Assembly (NCBI GenBank): GCA_013214425.1
Contig: JABSPN010000218.1
Coordinates: forward strand, 1-5,738
Reading direction: 5' to 3'
Length of the DNA: 5,738 nucleotides
DNA from: Flavobacteriaceae bacterium
GTDB lineage: Bacteria; Bacteroidota; Bacteroidia; Flavobacteriales; Flavobacteriaceae
The translations under genes were made by a program, and so were the position numbers. The notes under the pieces are model-generated. The model made no database searches. It was not told the origin of the DNA and saw only the letters and a program-made list of their open reading frames with translations. Shown piece after piece: positions 1 through 4,867 of the stretch. The number at the start of each line of letters is the position of its first letter. The first letter of the stretch is position 1.

Positions 1-29
1 ATGATATACGTTGATAAACCAATTAGCAT
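1..29 (-). CDS. Possible start of a downstream gene, cut by window edge
   Basis: An ATG at 29-27 on the minus strand opens a frame (MLIGLSTYI...) that stays open to the window edge. It begins 13 bases after the stop of the SCO-family gene, which is the spacing expected of a second gene in the same operon. Only nine codons are visible, no ribosome binding site can be seen, and no family can be recognised. An ATG followed by nine open codons can occur by chance, so this is only a possibility. Confidence 0.18.
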
Positions 30-42
30 TCTATAAAGCTAA

Positions 43-717
43 TCATTTTTCATATTCTTTTTTTAAAACTTCAATATCTTCCAGTAATTTTTCTATCTCT
101 TCTTTATCGGTTCCATCATAAGTTCCACGAATTCTTTTCTCTTTATCAACCAAAACAAAATTTTCGGTATGTATCATGTCAAACGGACCTCCGTCTCCAA
201 GAGTTTTAGCCACACAATAAGACTTTCTGGCTAACTTATAAATCTCTCTTTTGTCGCCTGTAACTAAATTCCATTTTTTACTATCGACACCCTTTTCCAA
301 TGCATAGTTTTTTAATTGGGCTACAGAATCTCTTTCGGGAGTAACAGAATGAGATAATAACATGATATCCTTATCAAATCTTATTTTCTGCTGAACAATT
401 TTCATATTATCGGTCATTATCGGACAAATAGTAGCACAGGTAGTAAAGAAAAAGTCGGCCACATAGATTTTGTCTTTATAATCATCTTGTGTAATGGTTC
501 TCCCGTTCTGATTTGTCAAACTAAAATCGGCTATTTTATGATGCTTTTTTACATGCGCAATAGAACTGTCTAATAAGACTGGGTTAAAATCAGCGGGATG
601 GTAAACTGGCAGAATTCTGTCTTCTTTCAGGATAAAATAAAATATAGTTAAAATAACAGCAGATAGAGCCCCGAGAATATAAAAGAATACTTTGTATTGC
701 TTTACGTACGATAGCAT
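43..717 (-). CDS. SCO1/SenC-family copper chaperone
   Basis: The product is a membrane-anchored, thioredoxin-fold protein of the SCO1/SenC/PrrC family. Members deliver copper to, or keep reduced, the CuA site of cytochrome c oxidase outside the cytoplasmic membrane. From the chosen start it has 224 residues. Residues 10-30 form one hydrophobic anchor, and the rest should be periplasmic. The copper ligands of the family are present: CATIC (Cys94 and Cys98, the CxxxC motif) and His183 in MIHTENFVLVD. The length is normal. The frame also has an ATG at 744, but a TAnnTTTG promoter box lies at 739-732, between the two starts, so a transcript from it would lack the first ATG. The ATG at 717 also gives a compact N-terminus leading into the anchor. 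It is divergent from rseP. No oxidase genes are in view. Family assignment is firm; the exact role (CuA assembly or thiol redox) is inferred. Confidence 0.93.
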   Translation of the reverse strand: MLSYVKQYKVFFYILGALSAVILTIFYFILKEDRILPVYHPADFNPVLLDSSIAHVKKHHKIADFSLTNQNGRTITQDDYKDKIYVADFFFTTCATICPIMTDNMKIVQQKIRFDKDIMLLSHSVTPERDSVAQLKNYALEKGVDSKKWNLVTGDKREIYKLARKSYCVAKTLGDGGPFDMIHTENFVLVDKEKRIRGTYDGTDKEEIEKLLEDIEVLKKEYEK

Positions 718-731
718 GATAAATTTTTGTG

Positions 732-739
732 CAAAAGTA
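732..739 (-). promoter_or_regulatory. Putative -7 box of the SCO gene
   Basis: The minus strand reads TACTTTTG, matching the Bacteroidota -7 consensus TAnnTTTG. It ends 14 bases before the ATG at 717, implying a leader of only a few bases. I see no clear TTG at the usual distance upstream, so the promoter is half-supported. The box decides the start choice for the SCO gene. Confidence 0.5.
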
Positions 740-814
740 ACCATTTATAGATTAAATCTTTGTTAAAGACAGCATAAGCTTGGCCTTTATTTTTTCTAAA
801 TCTTACGAAAAGAT

Positions 815-822
815 TACATTTG
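815..822 (+). promoter_or_regulatory. Putative -7 box of rseP
   Basis: TACATTTG matches the Bacteroidota -7 consensus TAnnTTTG and lies 20 bases before the ATG at 843. The TTG codon at 780 that extends the open frame lies upstream of this box, so it is unlikely to be translated from this promoter. No good TTG -33 element is seen at 17-23 bases upstream; the sequence there is T-rich. Confidence 0.45.
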
Positions 823-842
823 CTGGAATTAAGAATTTTAGA

Positions 843-2225
843 ATGGAACTTTTTATAAAAATAAGTCAATTTGTATTCATTATATCAGTCCTAGTTATCC
901 TTCATGAGTTTGGACATTTTATTCCTGCCAGACTCTTTAAAACTAAGGTTGAAAAGTTTTACCTGTTCTTCGATGCAGGTATTTCTCTACTTAGATTTAA
1001 AGTAGTAAATGGGGTAAAGAAATTTTCGTTTTTTACGAAGAGAAAACCTGAAGAATGGGAAGAAGATCAAGAGACTACAGAATGGGGTATTGGTTGGCTA
1101 CCACTTGGAGGTTATGTGAAGATTGCTGGAATGATCGATGAAAGTATGGACAAAGAGCAAATGAAGCAGGAGCCTAAACCTTGGGAGTTTCGTTCTAAAC
1201 CAGCCTGGCAGAGATTAATTATTATGTGTGGAGGAGTTATTGTGAACTTCTTACTGGCTTGGGTGATTTACTCTTGCTTGTTTGTTAGCATTGGTGAAAC
1301 GTATATTCCTATTAATAGCCTAGAAAACGGAATTTATGCCGATGAAAATGGGGAAAAATTAGGGCTAAAAACTGGCGATAAAATTGTTTCTATAGACGGT
1401 AAAGATGTTTACAAATTCAGAGAGACGTCATTAGATCTTTTACTAGGAGATAAAGCGACAGTAGACAGAAATGGTGAGAAAATAAAAATCCAATTAACCG
1501 ACAAGGGTAAAAAAGCGGTATTAGAAAGTCAGGGGATTAATTTTGTTATTCCTAGAGTTGATGCTACCATCGGTCTCGTAGGTGAAAATTATAAGGCTAG
1601 TGAAATTGGACTTCAAGTTGATGATAAAATTGTAGCTCTTAACAATGAGCCAATTGAATTTTGGGACGAGTTTGATTCTAGAATCAAGAAGACTGGAGAT
1701 CAAGAGGTAAGTTTAAAAGTTTTACGTAAAAACAAAGAGATTGAGTTTAACTTTAAAATGCCTGATAGTGCCATTTTAGGTTTAAATTCAAGTACTAAAT
1801 CACTTCAAAAATTAGCTATTACTAAAGAATACTCGGTTGGAGAATCTATTCCAAGAGGATTAAGTGAAACAGTTAATGTTTTAGTAAAACAAGTAAAGCA
1901 ATTCAAACTAATTTTTAACAGAACCATCCAGGGGTATAAGCAAGTAAAAGGTCCTATTGGTATTGTAGAAACTATGGCTCCTGAATGGGATTGGATTTAC
2001 ATTTGGAGATTTATGGCCATGTTCTCTGTTTGGTTAGCGTTTCTTAATATTTTACCAATTCCTGCTTTAGATGGTGGACATGTGATGTTTTTACTCTATG
2101 AAATGATACGAGGTAAGGCTCCTTCTGAAAAAGCAATGGAAAGAGGCCAAATTGTTGGTTTTATAATTGTTATGACATTGATGGTCTTAGTTTTCGGAAA
2201 TGACATTTGGAATTTATTCAAATAA
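843..2225 (+). CDS. rseP: RIP metalloprotease RseP (site-2 protease)
   Basis: This is an intramembrane zinc metalloprotease of the RseP/YaeL (site-2 protease, M50) family. In other bacteria it makes the second cut in anti-sigma factors during envelope stress and clears leftover signal peptides. From ATG 843 it has 460 residues. HEFGH (residues 21-25) supplies the two zinc histidines and the catalytic glutamate inside the first membrane segment (about 8-26). GWLPLGGYVKIAG (84-96) is the membrane-associated loop typical of the family. A second membrane segment follows FRSKPAWQR at about 125-150. Two PDZ domains lie at about 161-230 and 240-310. NILPIPALDGGH (402-413), with Asp410 as the third zinc ligand, is in the third segment, and a last segment is at about 436-452. 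All catalytic residues are intact and the length is usual. The frame extends to a TTG at 780, but the added 21 residues do not look like family sequence and lie upstream of the promoter box. It stands alone, followed by a tRNA gene; its substrate is not indicated here. Confidence 0.95.
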   Translation: MELFIKISQFVFIISVLVILHEFGHFIPARLFKTKVEKFYLFFDAGISLLRFKVVNGVKKFSFFTKRKPEEWEEDQETTEWGIGWLPLGGYVKIAGMIDESMDKEQMKQEPKPWEFRSKPAWQRLIIMCGGVIVNFLLAWVIYSCLFVSIGETYIPINSLENGIYADENGEKLGLKTGDKIVSIDGKDVYKFRETSLDLLLGDKATVDRNGEKIKIQLTDKGKKAVLESQGINFVIPRVDATIGLVGENYKASEIGLQVDDKIVALNNEPIEFWDEFDSRIKKTGDQEVSLKVLRKNKEIEFNFKMPDSAILGLNSSTKSLQKLAITKEYSVGESIPRGLSETVNVLVKQVKQFKLIFNRTIQGYKQVKGPIGIVETMAPEWDWIYIWRFMAMFSVWLAFLNILPIPALDGGHVMFLLYEMIRGKAPSEKAMERGQIVGFIIVMTLMVLVFGNDIWNLFK

Positions 2226-2250
2226 ATTATCAAAAATTCAATAAAAACGT

Positions 2251-2280
2251 TTGCAGGGATAGAATTTTGATTTATATTTG
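2251..2280 (+). promoter_or_regulatory. Bacteroidota promoter of tRNA-Asn
   Basis: TTG at 2251-2253, a 19-base spacer and TATATTTG at 2273-2280 match the TTG-N19-TAnnTTTG consensus of the Bacteroidota primary sigma factor. Transcription would start about 6-8 bases downstream, leaving a leader of roughly ten bases before the mature tRNA at 2298. It is the best promoter match in the window, as expected for a stable RNA gene. It lies just after the rseP stop, so some tRNA could also come from rseP read-through. Confidence 0.75.
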
Positions 2281-2297
2281 CCCTCGCAAAAGCAAAT

Positions 2298-2371
2298 TCC
2301 TCTTTAGCTCAGTTGGTTAGAGCATCTGACTGTTAATCAGAGGGTCCTTGGTTCGAGCCCAAGAAGAGGAG
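2298..2371 (+). tRNA. tRNA-Asn (anticodon GTT)
   Basis: A complete 74-base cloverleaf can be folded by eye. The acceptor arm is TCCTCTT (2298-2304) with AAGAGGA (2364-2370), 7 pairs. The D stem is GCTC/GAGC (2307-2310, 2320-2323). The anticodon stem is TCTGA/TCAGA (2325-2329, 2337-2341) around the loop CTGTTAA, which places anticodon GTT at 2332-2334. The variable loop is GGGTC. The T stem is CTTGG/CCAAG (2347-2351, 2359-2363) around TTCGAGC. The discriminator base is G at 2371, as in bacterial tRNA-Asn. CCA is not encoded and must be added after transcription. It decodes AAC and AAU. It is a single gene with its own promoter and terminator. Confidence 0.97.
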
Positions 2372-2382
2372 CTTAAAGTAAG

Positions 2383-2414
2383 AAACGTCACCTAAATGGT
2401 GGCGTTTTTGTTTT
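2383..2414 (+). terminator. Rho-independent terminator of tRNA-Asn
   Basis: AACGTCACC (2384-2392) pairs with GGTGGCGTT (2398-2406) over nine pairs with one G-U, extended by an A-T pair. The loop is the five bases TAAAT. The hairpin runs into TTTTTGTTTT. It lies 12 bases after the tRNA. Confidence 0.88.
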
Positions 2415-2474
2415 ACAGCTGTTTTGAGCGAGAAGTTTACTCAGAATAATTAGCATAACATCTTATCATAAGGC

Positions 2475-2515
2475 AAAAGTAAAAGGGATTAATAAATACA
2501 ATTTATCAATCCCTT
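2475..2515 (-). terminator. Hairpin terminator of the surface-protein gene
   Basis: A 15-base stem (2483-2497 with 2501-2515) closes a three-base loop. The only non-Watson-Crick position (2491/2507) is A-C in a plus-strand RNA but a G-U wobble in a minus-strand RNA, so the structure fits minus-strand transcription better. On the minus strand it is followed by TTTTACTTTTG. It lies 57 bases beyond the stop of the surface-protein gene at 2573 and about 70 bases from the facing tRNA terminator. Confidence 0.65.
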
Positions 2516-2572
2516 AATGACGCGCTTATATAAATACTTCAACTATATAAGCTACTGTTAAATGAAACTGTT

Positions 2573-3070
2573 TTAATTATTAAAAATAAACTGGAAGCGT
2601 TTTATCGCATTGGCTCCAAATTCCACACGATAACCTTGAGAAACACTACCATTAGCAAAACCTAACATTTCAAATTGATGCATTCCTGGAGCCAATTCAA
2701 TAAAACCATTACCGCTGAGTGTAAAGTATCCTGTTGTTATAGTTTCTGTTGTCTGTTCATTTGTATATGATCCAGAATTACACACAATATAATCGCCAGA
2801 TCCGACATGCGAAACGAGGGCATCATAAAGTCTTGGCATACCGTCAGAGGCAAAAGTTTCATTATTTTGAAGAATATTTACACCCAAATGGAATGATACT
2901 TCAACTAATGTGGTTTGTGTAATGGTTATTGTTTCTGTGTGTAAAACAGCAGAAGTAAGAGCTTCAGTAGTATTTGAAAGCACTGCTGTTGTTGGTAAAA
3001 AAGTTGTTGCACCAGTTGCATTTACTTCAAGATTGTTAAAAAATGGAGAAGATGGAATAATGATGTCACA
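2573..3070 (-). CDS. C-terminal half of a frameshifted surface protein
   Basis: This frame is open from just after a TAA at 3073-3071 to a TAA at 2575-2573. It has no plausible start: the first usual one is a GTG at 2983, inside the domain. Upstream of that GTG the frame still reads like protein (PSSPFFNNLEVNATG), which argues that it continues the gene on its right rather than standing alone. From that point it encodes a threonine-rich stretch followed by a beta-rich domain (TTLVEVSFHLGVNIL..., DGMPRLYDAL, GYFTLSGNGFIELAPGMHQ, GYRVEFG...). This pattern resembles the jelly-roll-like C-terminal heads of tail-fibre-like bacterial surface proteins. That resemblance is by eye; no catalytic motif is visible. 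The two halves joined by a -1 shift give about 344 residues from the ATG at 3606. Whether the gene is truly broken, wrongly sequenced or recoded cannot be settled here. Confidence 0.7.
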   Translation of the reverse strand, partial: CDIIIPSSPFFNNLEVNATGATTFLPTTAVLSNTTEALTSAVLHTETITITQTTLVEVSFHLGVNILQNNETFASDGMPRLYDALVSHVGSGDYIVCNSGSYTNEQTTETITTGYFTLSGNGFIELAPGMHQFEMLGFANGSVSQGYRVEFGANAIKRFQFIFNN

Positions 3071-3606
3071 TTAGCACTAGCTGCTAAAGGACTTAAATCC
3101 ACTCCATTATTATTCCCATTATTAATGCTATTTAAAGCATCAACTCGAATCACTGAACTGGTGCCCCCAACATGTATTTCTGTAGCTGGACTACCAATTA
3201 AAATTCCTATTCTATTATTCATTCCGATGATATACAGCGAGTTACTGTTTTCGTTGGTTTCAACATGAGTATTTATTGCATCTCCATCTTGATTAACAAC
3301 TAACTCTCCTTCTAAACCACAGTATAATGTCAAAAATTCTTGGGCTTTACTTCCAATACTCAAATTGTTAGCCCCATTGGTCCATATTCCTGTATCCTCA
3401 TCTCCACTGAAAGAGTAAAATGGCAGAGTTTCTGTTCCACCTGTACTACTGGCATAAACCTGATCACCAGAATCTATTCGTAATCGTTCAATACTTAACA
3501 CTTCTAAAATAATATTGTCATCAGGAGTAGTAGTTCCAATACCAACTTGAGAGTAATTGAGTAAGGGTATAGAACTAAGTATGATGAATAGATAGTATTC
3601 TTTCAT
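3022..3606 (-). CDS. N-terminal half of a frameshifted secreted surface protein
   Basis: From ATG 3606 the product begins MKEYYLFIILSSIPLLNYSQ, a signal peptide, followed by VGIGTTTPD, a mature N-terminus often seen in Bacteroidota structural surface proteins. Residues about 50-80 (FYSFSGDEDTGIWTNGANNLSIG) resemble the tail-fibre pattern F-x-G-D-x-D-T-G. A later stretch (ELVVNQDGD...NSLYIIGMNNRIGI..., then ATEIHVGG) looks like the repeat 'VNEDG...ESNANMLFVDGGTDRVGIGT..P' of phage-tail-like and adhesin-like proteins. The protein is probably exported and structural, or a head for attachment; this is inference. ATGs at 3630 and 3615 are alternative starts; 3606 gives the most standard signal peptide. 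The frame stops at 3022-3024, shortly after it overlaps the second half. The last dozen residues (LFHLLHFLTILK) do not look like the rest and are probably out of frame. Confidence 0.75.
   Translation of the reverse strand: MKEYYLFIILSSIPLLNYSQVGIGTTTPDDNIILEVLSIERLRIDSGDQVYASSTGGTETLPFYSFSGDEDTGIWTNGANNLSIGSKAQEFLTLYCGLEGELVVNQDGDAINTHVETNENSNSLYIIGMNNRIGILIGSPATEIHVGGTSSVIRVDALNSINNGNNNGVDLSPLAASANVTSLFHLLHFLTILK
3024..3070 (-). other. Frameshift window containing a TTTTTTA slippery heptamer
   Basis: Both halves of the surface-protein gene overlap here, and the shift must fall between the downstream frame's stop at 3073-3071 and the upstream frame's stop at 3024-3022. In minus-strand orientation the upstream frame reads CAT TTT TTA ACA ATC TTG AAG TAA. 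T TTT TTA is the X XXY YYZ heptamer known from -1 ribosomal frameshifting, in the right phase, and -1 is the direction needed. No clear pseudoknot or stable hairpin is visible 5-9 bases downstream. A seventh T in the run (3038-3043), or a third C beside 3054-3055, would also join the frames; the latter gives the natural-looking NVTSLFPSSPFFNNLEV. A plain indel is therefore at least as likely. Confidence 0.6.
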
Positions 3607-3655
3607 AAGAATCATTTTAATCTGATTCATAAATTATTTCATGAACAGTTAAAAT

Positions 3656-3685
3656 CAAAGCTATTAATTATCTGTTAGATAGGAA
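3656..3685 (-). promoter_or_regulatory. Putative promoter of the surface-protein gene
   Basis: The minus strand reads TTC (3685-3683), 19 bases, then TAGCTTTG (3663-3656). This matches the Bacteroidota TTG-N19-TAnnTTTG consensus except for one base in the upstream element. Transcription would start near 3650, so all three candidate ATGs (3630, 3615, 3606) would be in the message. Confidence 0.55.
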
Positions 3686-3702
3686 GATGGGTTTGTGATA
3701 CT

Positions 3703-3749
3703 TTTTTTAGATTAAAAATCTAGTTCTTGTATACTTTTAATCTAGAAAA
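3703..3749. repeat. Dyad cluster with three TAGATT boxes, candidate operator
   Basis: TTTTTTAGATTAAAA (3703-3717) is an inverted copy of TTTTAATCTAGAAAA (3735-3749), 14 of 15 positions, with 17 bases between. Inside it TAGATT-aaa-AATCTA (3708-3722) is a perfect shorter dyad. The hexamer TAGATT/AATCTA thus occurs three times in under 40 bases. The cluster lies about 55-100 bases upstream of the predicted start point of the surface-protein gene, where an activator would bind. A role as an operator is inference; its low GC makes some symmetry likely by chance. Confidence 0.45.
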
Positions 3750-3774
3750 TTGGTGGTGTAGGAAATATTAAGAC

Positions 3775-3786
3775 CCCTTATAAGGG
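3775..3786. repeat. 12-bp perfect palindrome CCCTTATAAGGG
   Basis: This perfect palindrome is notable for its GC-rich ends in AT-rich intergenic DNA. It lies between the response-regulator terminator and the TAGATT cluster. It has no T-run, so it is not an obvious terminator. A protein-binding site is possible but unproven. Confidence 0.4.
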
Positions 3787-3804
3787 AATAAGGTATAAGA
3801 ATTT

Positions 3805-3828
3805 AAAAACACCTATCTTAAGATAGGT
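3805..3828 (-). terminator. Rho-independent terminator of the response-regulator gene
   Basis: ACCTATCTTAAGATAGGT (3811-3828) is a perfect 18-base palindrome that folds as a 7-bp stem with a TTAA loop. On the minus strand it is followed by GTTTTT. It lies 74 bases beyond the stop at 3902, so it should separate the regulator's transcript from that of the surface protein. Confidence 0.72.
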
Positions 3829-3901
3829 TGAGGAAAAGAATCTCTTCAAGATAATAAACTAAGAAGGTAGATTTGGGAACTATTAATACAAGCAGAAACT
3901 A

Positions 3902-4567
3902 CTATATGTATCCTCTCTTTAAGGCACTTTCTATAAGAGAACCATTGGTTCGCTCTACACCAAAAAGATTTTTAAGATTTCTTTTTCTTTTCTCTATCGC
4001 TGCTAATGAAAGAGGAATGTATGATGGTAAACTTTTTGTTCTAACTCCTTTTGATAAAAGATGAAGAATCTTTCTGTCAACATCATCTAAATTTAAGTCA
4101 TTAGTGAAGTGAATTCGAATAAATTTAGCAACCGATTTACTATAAAACGGAGCGTTATTAATAACTGTAAGAAACGCAGTAATTAGTTCATCCGAAGTTA
4201 TGTCCGATTTAATTAAAAAACCATCAGGACTTAAATTTTTTAGTATACTATGTACTTTGAAATTATTTGTACACATGGTCAGAATAATAATTTTCACATC
4301 AGGAATTAAATCTTTTGCTAGTTTACCTAGATCTTCACCCGATTCTAAGTTAGCACCATCGAATGGCGGAAGATTTAAATCTAAAAAAATCACATCATAC
4401 GGATCTGATTCTACAGACTTCTTCAATTCATTAAATGCTTTAAAACAAGAATCAGCTGTTGAAATATCTGTAACAAATTCCCCATGATCCATATTCTCTA
4501 AGGCATTTTTGTAACCATCAATAATTATAGGATGATCGTCTACGATTAACGTTTTAAATTTTTTCAT
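3902..4567 (-). CDS. LuxR/NarL-type response regulator transcription factor
   Basis: This is a two-component response regulator of 221 residues from ATG 4567. The receiver domain (about 4-125) has the acidic pair in IVDDHP (Asp10, Asp11), the phosphorylated aspartate Asp63 in IFLDLNLPP, Thr97 in IIILTM and the conserved Lys120 in FLIKSD, so phosphorylation should work. After Asp63 the sequence PPFDGANLESGEDLGKL is a few residues longer than in common NarL-type receivers. The C-terminus (about 160-221; DRKILHLLSKGVRTKSLP..., IEKRKRNLKNLFGV) fits a LuxR-type helix-turn-helix, although the part before the recognition helix departs from the usual pattern. The frame has an earlier ATG at 4630, but the sequence between adds residues foreign to receivers, so 4567 is chosen. 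No histidine kinase is in view, so the input signal is unknown. It lies immediately upstream of the dyad-rich promoter region of the surface-protein gene, which is a possible target. I see no clean TAnnTTTG promoter before it. Confidence 0.9.
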   Translation of the reverse strand: MKKFKTLIVDDHPIIIDGYKNALENMDHGEFVTDISTADSCFKAFNELKKSVESDPYDVIFLDLNLPPFDGANLESGEDLGKLAKDLIPDVKIIILTMCTNNFKVHSILKNLSPDGFLIKSDITSDELITAFLTVINNAPFYSKSVAKFIRIHFTNDLNLDDVDRKILHLLSKGVRTKSLPSYIPLSLAAIEKRKRNLKNLFGVERTNGSLIESALKRGYI

Positions 4568-4625
4568 AATTAAATAAATATATTTAGTAGTTACACTTAA
4601 GTGGTGGGGGAAGATTTCACTTTTA

Positions 4626-4640
4626 GTCAAGTTACGTCAA
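4626..4640 (-). repeat. Direct repeat TTGAC-N5-TTGAC upstream of the regulator
   Basis: The minus strand reads TTGACGTAACTTGAC, two identical pentamers on a 10-base pitch (one helical turn), about 59-73 bases before the ATG of the response regulator. Such spacing suits binding on one DNA face and might mark autoregulation, but the motif is short and unproven. Confidence 0.25.
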
Positions 4641-4788
4641 AAAAAATTAAAAGGAATAGGGTCTGAGCATAAAAAATGTATCGTTATGACTTACCTTTTT
4701 TATATTTTTATCCTTTTTAACTCACATAAAGGTTTTAGAAATAATGTAAAAACACTTATTTAAACGATGTCCTTTCGAAATAAAAGGT

Positions 4789-4813
4789 CTCAAAACAAAT
4801 ACAATTTGTTGAG
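4789..4813 (-). terminator. Weak hairpin beyond the Ig-like protein gene
   Basis: CTCAA(AA)CAAAT at 4789-4800 pairs with ATTTGTTGAG at 4804-4813 around the loop ACA, ten pairs with a two-base bulge. It lies 55 bases beyond the stop at 4868. On the minus strand the following bases are ACCTTTTATTT, a poor T-run. It may end this gene's transcript, but the support is limited. Confidence 0.35.
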
Positions 4814-4867
4814 GCATTAAAATATTCATAGTTAATAATAATGAAATGTATTAAGTCTTAATACCGT

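Noticed and set aside
22..43. ATTAGC/GCTAAT hairpin at the end of the SCO gene as a terminator
   Set aside because: Only six pairs around a ten-base loop, it overlaps the stop codon, and it has no proper T-run on the minus strand.
780..842. TTG-initiated extension of rseP by 21 residues
   Set aside because: It uses a rare start, lies upstream of the likely promoter box at 815-822, and adds residues before an otherwise standard RseP N-terminus that puts HEFGH at residue 21.
1521..1703. 60-codon minus-strand open frame inside rseP
   Set aside because: Antisense shadow of the second PDZ region; the composition is not protein-like and no start signal is seen.
3873..4064. 63-codon plus-strand open frame over the 3' end of the response regulator
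   Set aside because: Mostly antisense to the helix-turn-helix coding region, with no recognisable domain or promoter.
4200..4487. 95-codon plus-strand open frame inside the response regulator
   Set aside because: Antisense shadow of the receiver domain, whose motifs are intact on the minus strand.
4676..4720. 14-codon hydrophobic plus-strand open frame (MYRYDLPFLYFYPF)
   Set aside because: Tempting as a tiny membrane peptide, but it arises from T-rich intergenic sequence without a ribosome binding site or promoter.
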